Shown: positions 45,676-53,196 of the stretch, one piece after another
How the letters are laid out: every line of letters begins with the position of its first letter
Position numbering within the stretch: position 1 is the stretch's first letter
From: a virus
DNA length: 64,000 nt
Strand: one strand, 5' to 3'
IMG/VR virus record: IMGVR_UViG_3300037245_002806
Location: 1-64,000 of that record
The notes under the pieces: generated by a model
What the model was told of the DNA's origin: nothing
The model's database searches: none
Seen by the model: only the letters and a program-made list of their open reading frames with translations
Position numbers and translations under genes: made by a program

Positions 45676-46214
45676 TGCGCATCCAATGCTTTTACTGCCA
45701 AGGAAGTGGAACCACCGCCCTCAATGCCTCGGGGATCTGCCACCGGTGCGATGGGATTGGTACCTTGGACGGTGAGCACCCGGTGGCCTACGCCTACCTT
45801 TTTGCGAAGGATTGCCACGCCGGGCAAACGGATGACGACGGAAAGGATTACCTCGAAGCCCACTGCCGCCACGTCTTCGAGATTGTCCGCGCCGCGGCCC
45901 CTGAGGATACCGCGCTCCATGCCGCTGCTTTCCTGCACGATGTGATCGAGGATACCGAGCACGACTATAGCGAGATCCATGCCGAATTCGGCCAGGACGT
46001 CGCCGATTTGGTGCACGAAGTAACGCATGAGGGCCAGAAGGATTCCAAAGGGTTCTACTTTCCGCGGCTGCGGACCCCCAGAGGGATCCAGCTAAAATTC
46101 GCCGATAGGCTCTCGAATCTATCCCGTATGGAGCCGTGGAGCGAAAGGCGGGTCAACCACTACTTGCACAACTCTCGTTTCTGGCGTACCGGGAACGAAA
46201 AGAGGTTTCGATAA
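45675..46214 (+). CDS. HD-domain (RelA/SpoT-type) hydrolase with zinc-finger N-terminus
   Basis: 179 residues from GTG (TAGTG overlap). Residues 80-150 carry the HD metal site of (p)ppGpp hydrolases: LHAAAFLHDVIEDTEHDY (H82, H88, D89, E92, D93) and KFADRLSNLSRM (D144). The N-terminus has CFYCQGSG and CHRCDGIG, DnaJ-like zinc pairs, an unusual addition. Likely removes a pyrophosphate from alarmones or related nucleotides; the N-terminal cysteines may sense or bind a partner. Confidence 0.8.
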   Translation: MRIQCFYCQGSGTTALNASGICHRCDGIGTLDGEHPVAYAYLFAKDCHAGQTDDDGKDYLEAHCRHVFEIVRAAAPEDTALHAAAFLHDVIEDTEHDYSEIHAEFGQDVADLVHEVTHEGQKDSKGFYFPRLRTPRGIQLKFADRLSNLSRMEPWSERRVNHYLHNSRFWRTGNEKRFR

Positions 46215-46978
46215 TGCCGACACTGACGATTGATCCTAACCTACGCGGTATCCTTGCCAATATGGTCTGGCGAGAAAATGCCGCTAAGATCGTGGCGAAG
46301 CTCGACCGCCCCACCTACGTAAAGATCAACAAGATTTTAGAGTGCCTCGGGGGAAAATGGGATCGGTCGCTCCAAGCGCACATTTTCGAAGGGGAAGCCC
46401 GCGAAGCGGTGGAGGATGCCGCCGAGACCGGCACATACATTGACTGGAAGCGGCAAAACGAATTCTTTGAAACCCCCGAGCCCCTTGCCTGCCGTATGCT
46501 CGACCTTGCCGACGTCGCCCCCAATTTTACCGTTCTGGAGCCCTCCGCGGGGAAAGGCGCCATCGTAAAGCCGGCACTGCAATTCGGCGCCACGGTGCTC
46601 GCTGTCGAGCAATTCGAGCCCTATGCCAAAGTGATCGCCGGCTTGGCTCCGGACGGTTTCGACAGGCTCAAGGTGGCGGTGCTCGATTTCCTTGCCTTTA
46701 AACCTACTCCGGTTTTCGATGCCGTGGTAATGAACCCGCCTTTTAAAACCGACGTCTACCACGTCGCCTATGCTGCCCGCTTTCTTCGCCCCGGCGGAAA
46801 GCTGGTCTCGGTGATGGGGCCAGGTTGGACGTTTCGAACCGCGGCGATCTCCGAACGTTTCCGATATTGGGTTACCACCATGGGCGCAAAATGGGAAAAG
46901 CTGCCAGAGAAGTCTTTTTCCTCGTCCGGTACCTATGTCCATTCCGGGTTGCTTACGATGCAAAGGGCCGACCCGTGA
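46214..46978 (+). CDS. SAM-dependent adenine-type methyltransferase
   Basis: 254 residues; ATG overlaps the previous TAA (TAATG). VLEPSAGKGAIVKPAL (SAM loop, 108-115) and VVMNPPFKTDVYH (catalytic NPPF, 174-177) define the family; the helical N-terminus may recognise DNA. Second methylase in the window after the Dam-type enzyme. Confidence 0.85.
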   Translation: MPTLTIDPNLRGILANMVWRENAAKIVAKLDRPTYVKINKILECLGGKWDRSLQAHIFEGEAREAVEDAAETGTYIDWKRQNEFFETPEPLACRMLDLADVAPNFTVLEPSAGKGAIVKPALQFGATVLAVEQFEPYAKVIAGLAPDGFDRLKVAVLDFLAFKPTPVFDAVVMNPPFKTDVYHVAYAARFLRPGGKLVSVMGPGWTFRTAAISERFRYWVTTMGAKWEKLPEKSFSSSGTYVHSGLLTMQRADP

Positions 46979-47418
46979 CCGAATACCGAAAGCGGGATCG
47001 CTTCGCGCTCGAAGGCCGGGAACTGTTTTTCAGGGAGGAAAATGTGAAAAACGAAAGCGAGATCAAGTGCTCGAAACATTGTGGCCGCGGCTGCACCCGG
47101 AAAGAATACGAAACCGCGGAGAAAGGCGCCCTCAAACTCGCCCGCCGGCTTGGCAAAGGGTGGAAACCCGACGTTTGGGAAAATCTCGGCTGGCACTATG
47201 CCGCCCGCCGCGGTGGAGTGCGAGTGCACCCACATCCTACCGGCCCGCCCGGTTTTACCGCTTACCTTAATTACCAAAAGAGCCCCGGTGGTCGGTGGGT
47301 TGCCTCTGCGAGCACCCCCCAGAAGGCCATTACCGAAGCTCTGGCGATTGCGAGAATGGAGCGAGACGAAATCGCCAAGGCCGTTCGAAAAATCGAGCAA
47401 TATTTAGAGGAAGATTAA
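46975..47418 (+). CDS. Hypothetical protein
   Basis: 147 residues from GTG overlapping the methylase stop. CSKHCGRGCTRKEYETAEKG and YAARRGGVRVHPH suggest nucleic-acid contact. Function unknown. Confidence 0.6.
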   Translation: MTEYRKRDRFALEGRELFFREENVKNESEIKCSKHCGRGCTRKEYETAEKGALKLARRLGKGWKPDVWENLGWHYAARRGGVRVHPHPTGPPGFTAYLNYQKSPGGRWVASASTPQKAITEALAIARMERDEIAKAVRKIEQYLEED

Positions 47419-47771
47419 TGCCCTACCCTAAAATCCGCGATCCCGAGATCACTATCCCGATCCCCTGCAAGCGTCATCGGGAATATGGGGGAAAGAAAGC
47501 CCCGACGAGCGGTTGCACTATCTGCGAGATCTTCTACCTGGAGCGCCGTACCGCCATGGCCGAAGTAAAGGCCGCGCTCCGGTTGCTCGACCGATATGGG
47601 GCCGTCGATTGGTACGAAGGCGGGTACCCAACGCCGGGCCTCTCGGATATGCGGATAAAAACCCCGCCGTGGATGTCACACGGGCGGACCCTGGTAAGCA
47701 ATAGCGGCCACCGGGAACGGCAAAACGACGGGTGTTTGCTGTACGAACGGTTGCGCCGGCATCCGAGGTAA
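47418..47771 (+). CDS. Hypothetical protein
   Basis: 117 residues; TAATG overlap. Cys pairs (CKRHREYG, CTICEIFYLERR) near the N-terminus look like a zinc site. Function unknown. Confidence 0.65.
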   Translation: MPYPKIRDPEITIPIPCKRHREYGGKKAPTSGCTICEIFYLERRTAMAEVKAALRLLDRYGAVDWYEGGYPTPGLSDMRIKTPPWMSHGRTLVSNSGHRERQNDGCLLYERLRRHPR

Positions 47772-47772
47772 C

Positions 47773-47790
47773 TCTATATCACCCCCCGCT
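47773..47790 (-). repeat. GATATAGA dispersed element, copy 7
   Basis: Minus strand AGCGGGGGGTGATATAGA, between two plus-strand genes, so it keeps its absolute orientation although the genes around it are reversed. Confidence 0.75.
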
Positions 47791-47807
47791 TACGAAAGGT
47801 TGCGGCG

Positions 47808-47954
47808 ATGCAAAAGCAAAAATGTAAACGGTGCGATCGCGTCTTTTGGACGAGGGGGAAAGCCCTCTGCAAGCGATGCCTGCGGATTTTAGAAAGGCCG
47901 TTAACGCCGAATGGCAAGGATCTGATGGTAAATTGGAATCGCGGAATCTTCTAG
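47808..47954 (+). CDS. Small zinc-ribbon protein
   Basis: 48 residues (MQKQKCKRCDRVFWTRG, then CKRC). Last gene of the plus block; its TAG stop shares CTAG with the stop of the convergent tail gene. Confidence 0.55.
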   Translation: MQKQKCKRCDRVFWTRGKALCKRCLRILERPLTPNGKDLMVNWNRGIF

Positions 47955-48616
47955 GGTTCCGTCGTTTGGCTCGCTTCCACCTCGACCTCGGCCCACTCGA
48001 TCAAGATGTTGCCCGCGTCTGTAATCGCCGTATATTTTACGGTGTGCACGTTGACTTGGGTACCGTCGTTTAAGGTTTTGGCTTGCCCCGTTACCACATC
48101 GGAACCCACGACCGCCGTGCCCGACGTAAAAAGGATCAACGTGGTGTCCGCGCCGGCGAACTTCTCGACGGCCTCGACCGTCCCGCTGCTTACCGCTTCC
48201 CCTGTAGCCAAAACGTCGGTAAAATCCACCCCCACCGGGAAGGTCTCTTGCTCTTTCTTCGTAACGTAAAGCACCGGTGTTCGTTCCGTTACCACGCTTA
48301 GGAAGATTTCGATCTCGAATTTCGTGCCCCCGTCGGTGATGATCTCGAATTCGACGAGATACTCCCCCACCGTTGTGCCGCCAGGATCGGCGATCACCCG
48401 CGCCGCTACTAGATTGTTTGGGGCATCTATCGTTTTTTCGACCACTACCCCGAAAAGTGCATCTGTGCTGTAGACAATCGGGGAAACCCCCCGCTCGATC
48501 GCCTGCACATTAAACGCGGTGATCGTCTCGCCGGCAGGAATGGCAAACGGAATCGCCGTTTCGAGCCAGAACTTTTCGCCCGTTGCTTTGGTAACCGGTC
48601 CTTTTGATTCTCTCAT
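47951..48616 (-). CDS. Beta-rich virion protein
   Basis: 221 residues, almost all beta-strand with Ig-like patterns (TVGEYLVEFEIITDGG, VEKFAGADTTLILFTSG). ATG overlaps the fibre stop (ATGA). Likely a tail fibre or decoration protein from its place in the tail cluster. Confidence 0.6.
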   Translation of the reverse strand: MRESKGPVTKATGEKFWLETAIPFAIPAGETITAFNVQAIERGVSPIVYSTDALFGVVVEKTIDAPNNLVAARVIADPGGTTVGEYLVEFEIITDGGTKFEIEIFLSVVTERTPVLYVTKKEQETFPVGVDFTDVLATGEAVSSGTVEAVEKFAGADTTLILFTSGTAVVGSDVVTGQAKTLNDGTQVNVHTVKYTAITDAGNILIEWAEVEVEASQTTEP

Positions 48617-50526
48617 TTCCTACCAGCTTTCCCGGTGGTCCGGAGCACAAAGGAAGCCCTTTTCCTTTTCGGTGCGTTTGCTGTGATCCTGGTAAGCTCC
48701 CAGGTTTCCCGCGATGGCCCCCCAGGATTAAAATCCCACCAAGTGAAAGCCCCTGGTTCCCCGATGGCCGTTGGCGCCGCCAAGGCGTTTGGCGAAATCG
48801 TGATCGCCCCGATGGAAACCGCCGGCTGGCCAATGGCCGTTGGCGCCTCTAACAAAACAGGATCTATTCCGTACCCTCCGCCCGGCTGCCCAATGGCCGT
48901 TGGGGCTGCGAGAGCGTTAGGCTCAATGGTCATCGAGCTAACACCAACCCCAGGGGCCGGTATTGCCGTGGGAGCCTCTAAGGCGCTCGGTGAGAGCGTT
49001 ACACTACCAACGGTAATCGCGGGTTGCCCAATAGCGGTTGGTGCCTCCAAAGCATCCGGGGAAATGGTGATCGCGCCAACGGTAACCGCGGGTTGCCCAA
49101 TAGCGGTTGGTGCCGCCAAGGCGTTTGGCGCGATCGTCGCCGCGCCGGTGGTAACCGTAGGTTGCCCGATGGCCGTTGGCGCTTCCAAGGGATCCGGCGA
49201 AATCGTAGCCCCGCCGGCGGTAATCGCGGGTTGCCCAATTGCCGTCGGCGCTTCCAAAGCGTCCGGGGAAACGGTAACCGGGCCGGTGGTAACCGCGGGT
49301 TGCCCAATAGCGGTTGGTGCCTCCAAGGCGTTTGGCGCAATCGTAGCCCCGCCGGCGGTAACCGTGGGTTGCCCGATGGCCGTTGGCGCTTCCAAGGCGT
49401 TTGGCGCGATCGTAACGGCGCCGGCGGTAACCGTCGGCTGCCCGATTGCCGTTGGCGCTTCCAAGGCGTTTGGCGCGATCGTAACGGCGCCGGCGTCAAC
49501 CGTAGGTTGCCCGATGGCCGTTGGCGCCGCCAAAGCATTCGGGGAAATGGTAACCGGGCCGGTGGTAACCGTCGGCTGTCCAATTGCCGTTGGTGCCGCC
49601 AAGGCGTCGGGGGAAATGGTGATCGAGGTGGTAACCGCCGGCTGCCCGATAGCCGTTGGCGCCGCCAAGGGATCCGGGATCGCGCCAACCGGGCCGACTG
49701 CGATCAATGGTTCCCCGATAGCGGTGGGCGCCGCCAAGGCGCTTGGCGCAATCGTAACCGGGCCGGTGGTAACCGTAGGTTGCCCAATTGCCGTCGGCGC
49801 TTCCAAAGCATTCGGGGAAATGGTTTGATCGCCCGGCCCTGCTGGCGTTAGCCTCCCGCTTACATCGTCGGTACAAATGCCTTTTGGATTTGTTTCGACG
49901 CCACCTATCCCCTGGCTTGTTTTTATGGTGGATTCGAACTGCCCGGACTGTAGATAGAGCTTATCAAACGATTCACCGATCCAAGGGGTGTTTGTTCCAT
50001 CCCAAGAAATATCTCTGGGATTGGCATCGACGGTAATTACGACTAGGCTTGTTTTTAAAGTTGTGGAAAATTGACCACTTTGGAGATAAAGTTTTTTGGC
50101 CTGGTTCCCCGTCCAGGGAGAATTTGTGCCGTCGAAAGATATGCCTTGCAGAACATTATCCACACCGCCAACGGCCAGGCTCGTTTTTACTGTTGCGGTG
50201 ATTTGGCCGCTTTGGACGTAAAGTTTATCTCCGGTATCCGCGCACCAAGGCGTGTTTTCCCCATCCCAAGAAATGCCGGTTGGGCTAAAACCAACTCGGG
50301 CAAAGCTGGTTTTTACAACGGAACTAAACTGGCCACTCTGTAGAAAGAGCTTTTCGAACCAATTCCCGCACCATGGCGTATCTGTCCCGTCGTAAGATAT
50401 GCCGCTCGACCAACCGTCTTTGGTGTTAATCGACTGGCTGGTTTTTAAGGTGGAGGTAAACTGACCGGACGTTAGATAGAGCTTGTCGCCCTGTGTGCCT
50501 ACCCAAGGTGTTGCCGTCGTCGCCAT
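48613..50526 (-). CDS. Repeat-rich tail fibre protein
   Basis: 637 residues. Residues 1-215 contain five units of about 42 residues (GISWDGTNTPW...DKLYLQSGQFSTTLKTS), resembling a beta-propeller. Residues about 225-600 contain some 16 units of about 23 residues based on ALEAPTAIGQPxVTTGPVTISP, a thin-fibre type repeat. The C-terminus is compact and basic. Repeat number could change by recombination. Probable receptor-binding or fibre role. Confidence 0.75.
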   Translation of the reverse strand: MATTATPWVGTQGDKLYLTSGQFTSTLKTSQSINTKDGWSSGISYDGTDTPWCGNWFEKLFLQSGQFSSVVKTSFARVGFSPTGISWDGENTPWCADTGDKLYVQSGQITATVKTSLAVGGVDNVLQGISFDGTNSPWTGNQAKKLYLQSGQFSTTLKTSLVVITVDANPRDISWDGTNTPWIGESFDKLYLQSGQFESTIKTSQGIGGVETNPKGICTDDVSGRLTPAGPGDQTISPNALEAPTAIGQPTVTTGPVTIAPSALAAPTAIGEPLIAVGPVGAIPDPLAAPTAIGQPAVTTSITISPDALAAPTAIGQPTVTTGPVTISPNALAAPTAIGQPTVDAGAVTIAPNALEAPTAIGQPTVTAGAVTIAPNALEAPTAIGQPTVTAGGATIAPNALEAPTAIGQPAVTTGPVTVSPDALEAPTAIGQPAITAGGATISPDPLEAPTAIGQPTVTTGAATIAPNALAAPTAIGQPAVTVGAITISPDALEAPTAIGQPAITVGSVTLSPSALEAPTAIPAPGVGVSSMTIEPNALAAPTAIGQPGGGYGIDPVLLEAPTAIGQPAVSIGAITISPNALAAPTAIGEPGAFTWWDFNPGGPSRETWELTRITANAPKRKRASFVLRTTGKAGRK

Positions 50527-51201
50527 TTAACAAAGCCCTTTTATGGCCCTCGCCACTTCGTTTAACTCGATCTCGCTAAAATGGTTGCAGGGGTAATCAA
50601 AATGCGCCCACACCTCGAAGCCGCAATCCCGCGCCCGTTCGCAAAAAGAGATATCGTTTCCCCGATCAACCGTACCGTTTGGGTTTAGCTTCCTGGTAAA
50701 GGCGCCGTTCTGCATATTCGGGTCTTCGAAAACTCGCCGCGCAATCAAAAAGCACCCCGTCCCGATGGCGTCCACCTTCTGTAACCCGTCGCGCTCCTGC
50801 CATTCGTTGTAACCCTCCGAACCGTCGCCGTGGATTTTGTAAACGTTCCAATAGATCGGGCGCTCGCCAGGCTTGCCGGTGTAGTGCCAGATCGGAGTAG
50901 GCAACCCGATAATATCTTTGTCGAACGCCACAAGATCAAGCGGATTTTCTAAGGGTGGATTGTCCGCGTCCATCGAAAGCCAATAATCGTATCCACCTTT
51001 TAGGAAATCTTTAACGATGTGGTGCAAGTTGTTTTCGTAAGGCTTGTTGCTTGGCCATTCGATTTTAACCTTGTACCTTTTGTCCATAGCCAAAAGGAGT
51101 AAGCACCGGGCTACGGTCTTGTGGATCCAGTGTAAACAAGGAACCGTTATTAGGATGCTTTTTTTATTGTCACGTCCAGAATCTTTTTTGCGTCCCGCCA
51201 T
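50527..51201 (-). CDS. Glycosyltransferase-like protein
   Basis: 224 residues. Alpha/beta fold with ILITVPCLHWIHKTVARCLL, then WLSMDADNPP, whose DAD fits the metal/nucleotide-sugar DxD motif of GT-A enzymes, and FLIARRVFEDPN later. Overlaps the upstream gene by 52 bases. Might glycosylate a tail protein. Confidence 0.7.
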   Translation of the reverse strand: MAGRKKDSGRDNKKSILITVPCLHWIHKTVARCLLLLAMDKRYKVKIEWPSNKPYENNLHHIVKDFLKGGYDYWLSMDADNPPLENPLDLVAFDKDIIGLPTPIWHYTGKPGERPIYWNVYKIHGDGSEGYNEWQERDGLQKVDAIGTGCFLIARRVFEDPNMQNGAFTRKLNPNGTVDRGNDISFCERARDCGFEVWAHFDYPCNHFSEIELNEVARAIKGLC

Positions 51202-51674
51202 TTTTTCATCTTATTTTTTACGACACCCGGCGTGGGATCGTCCGCGTCGAGCGCCTTGGCCAATTGGACTTCTGTGCCACCGTAGGCAATGCCCATCTCT
51301 CTTTTCAGATCTCGTTCTTCTCGGAGCCCCCGAAGCTCGGTATCGTTCCGGTCGTAATCTGGCATGTGTGCGTGTGCCCGATCGTCCCAAAACTCCTCTA
51401 GCTCATCCTCGGTAAGCACTGTAATGAGCGTCGGGAAGGTGGCCAACGCTTCGATGGAAAACGCTTCCGTTACCAATAGTACGCCCCACTGCATCCCCAT
51501 TGGACTGTCGGCGCTTGATTCTTGGTGGCCGCTGGTCTTGTCGTATTTCCACCCGCCCGGCATTGCCGCCGCCGCCGTTTCTTTATCGTAGGATGGCAAT
51601 AACTCCCATCGAGGGTGATCGGCGTGCCCGTTTGGCCTAAGCCCGATTTTTACTTTGATCGGTACTAATTCCAT
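51150..51674 (-). CDS. Hypothetical protein
   Basis: 174 residues; KVKIGLRPNGHADHPRWELLP then LLVTEAFSIEALATFPTLIT, acidic and helical later. Virion or virion-assembly role from context only. Confidence 0.6.
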   Translation of the reverse strand: MELVPIKVKIGLRPNGHADHPRWELLPSYDKETAAAAMPGGWKYDKTSGHQESSADSPMGMQWGVLLVTEAFSIEALATFPTLITVLTEDELEEFWDDRAHAHMPDYDRNDTELRGLREERDLKREMGIAYGGTEVQLAKALDADDPTPGVVKNKMKKWRDAKKILDVTIKKAS

Positions 51675-51683
51675 GGTGTCTCC

Positions 51684-52040
51684 TCACGGGATATCCCGGT
51701 CGAACCCCCAATATTGATATTCTCGCCGAAGCTCTTCCTGCACGCCCGGCACCGTTGCCGTATAGAGTGCATCGAGCCGATCCCGATCTTCCATTACCGT
51801 TGCGCCCGCTTTGCGCCGGTACGGCTTTACAATCTCCACTAACTCTCCCGCGTCGAGTCGTGTTTGTTCGCCCGCGTCAATCCACGGCACCTTGCTTTCT
51901 TGGTTGCGGGCTGGATCTTGTTGTATGGCGGTGCGTATTTTAACGCCCGCTCGATTCGTTTCGTCTAGCACTGGAACATGAAACGCAATCCTGTAAGTGC
52001 GTCCATCGCCTAAGCCGTTTAGCACGTGATAGTCGGACAT
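51684..52040 (-). CDS. Hypothetical protein
   Basis: 118 residues from MSDYHVLNGLGDGR with GAGGGAAAG upstream. Beta start (TYRIAFHVPVLDETNRAG) resembles small virion-associated proteins. Function unknown. Confidence 0.6.
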   Translation of the reverse strand: MSDYHVLNGLGDGRTYRIAFHVPVLDETNRAGVKIRTAIQQDPARNQESKVPWIDAGEQTRLDAGELVEIVKPYRRKAGATVMEDRDRLDALYTATVPGVQEELRREYQYWGFDRDIP

Positions 52041-52048
52041 CTTTCCCT

Positions 52049-52300
52049 CTACTGCCGGCTGGCAGCGATCGCCCGCACAGCACAAGGCCGGATAACCTGT
52101 GTCGGTGGTTTCTTGTGGTTATCCTTGGCTCTCAAAGTTAAAACGTTCATGGCCGCCCGGCACCGTTTCGCCGCCTGCTCTTGCACGGTTTTAAAACGCT
52201 TGTGGGATGCCTGCACTTCCTCGGTCGCCTGCTCACCGTAGATTTTTTCCAACTCTTCGAGCGTGTAATCCCTCCCCGAAGGGATAATTAAATTCGACAT
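52049..52300 (-). CDS. Hypothetical protein
   Basis: 83 residues; YTLEELEKIYGEQATEEVQA is helical. ATG preceded by GGGGGG. Function unknown. Confidence 0.6.
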   Translation of the reverse strand: MSNLIIPSGRDYTLEELEKIYGEQATEEVQASHKRFKTVQEQAAKRCRAAMNVLTLRAKDNHKKPPTQVIRPCAVRAIAASRQ

Positions 52301-52317
52301 GGGCCGTCGCCCCCCTT

Positions 52318-52335
52318 TCTATATCACCACCCGCC
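52318..52335 (-). repeat. GATATAGA dispersed element, copy 8
   Basis: Minus strand GGCGGGTGGTGATATAGA, in the short gap between two tail-region genes. Confidence 0.8.
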
Positions 52336-52337
52336 TT

Positions 52338-52748
52338 TTAGACGGCTTGGTTGATTTGGAATACTATACCACTCGCCCACGCGATGATGATATCGCCCCC
52401 GTTCGGCGTAACCGGCATCCCCGCGGAAAAGCTGTCGATGTAGCAGATCAAAGGATCTGTGGATGGCGCCCCACCGGTATCGACCAAAACCGCCAACGCT
52501 TCCGATTCATCCCCGGAAACGGCGGAAAACGTCGTATTTGGTGCATCCACCTCGCCACCCACCGCACTTGTGACCCCGATGACCGCTTCCGACTGCTCGC
52601 CCGAAAGCTCGTCCTCGAATTCGTGTGCGGCGGAATAAGTGTAAACCCCCGTGTCGAGCAATTGGGTTTTTACGACAACGGCGGTAAGATCCCCGAGCAA
52701 CCCCGTCAAAAACTTTTCCAGCGCCTTTGTGTAGAATTGGTTTGCCAT
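52338..52748 (-). CDS. Probable virion protein
   Basis: 136 residues, beta-rich with a helical N-terminus (FYTKALEKFLTGLLGDLTAV). Typical of small tail-associated proteins; function inferred from context. Confidence 0.6.
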   Translation of the reverse strand: MANQFYTKALEKFLTGLLGDLTAVVVKTQLLDTGVYTYSAAHEFEDELSGEQSEAVIGVTSAVGGEVDAPNTTFSAVSGDESEALAVLVDTGGAPSTDPLICYIDSFSAGMPVTPNGGDIIIAWASGIVFQINQAV

Positions 52749-52776
52749 TTGATTTTTTTCCTTTCCTTCCCTGTTT

Positions 52777-53184
52777 TTATTCCCCGCCGAGCATCCGATC
52801 TAGCGCCCGGAGAATTTCTATCTCTTCGTCGGTAAAGCCCGCTTTGCGTTTCGCCTCGACCCGTTCCATAAAGTCGGCGTAATCGAAATCGCCGGCCACA
52901 TCGGGATCCAAGAGAAGCTCGACCCCGAGGTGCAATTTCTTCACAGGGATCTTGTCTAGTCCCAAGTCTTTAAGCAACGGAAGCGCCAAAAGGATGGCTT
53001 TCTTCGCCTTCGCCTTCCCGCCCCGAGCCTCGACCACCGCAATGGTCCCCCTGAGGATATCGATCACCTGGGATGGGAGCCCGATAATCGGGATAAACTT
53101 GGTAACGGTGTTCGCTATCTTGGCGCCCGTCCAGACGTGTTTGAGCCAGGATTTTTTCGGTTTTATCTTGCTCCAAAATGACAT
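52777..53184 (-). CDS. Hypothetical protein
   Basis: 135 residues; amphipathic (IANTVTKFIPIIGLPSQVID), then a helical EEIEILRALDRMLG end. ATG after AGAGGGAAG. Function unknown. Confidence 0.6.
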   Translation of the reverse strand: MSFWSKIKPKKSWLKHVWTGAKIANTVTKFIPIIGLPSQVIDILRGTIAVVEARGGKAKAKKAILLALPLLKDLGLDKIPVKKLHLGVELLLDPDVAGDFDYADFMERVEAKRKAGFTDEEIEILRALDRMLGGE

Positions 53185-53196
53185 TTTCTTCCCTCT

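Noticed and set aside
48635-49828. A 397-codon plus-strand frame with repeats
   Set aside because: It is the reverse-strand shadow of the tail fibre repeats; no start signal and the sense fibre is clearly coding.
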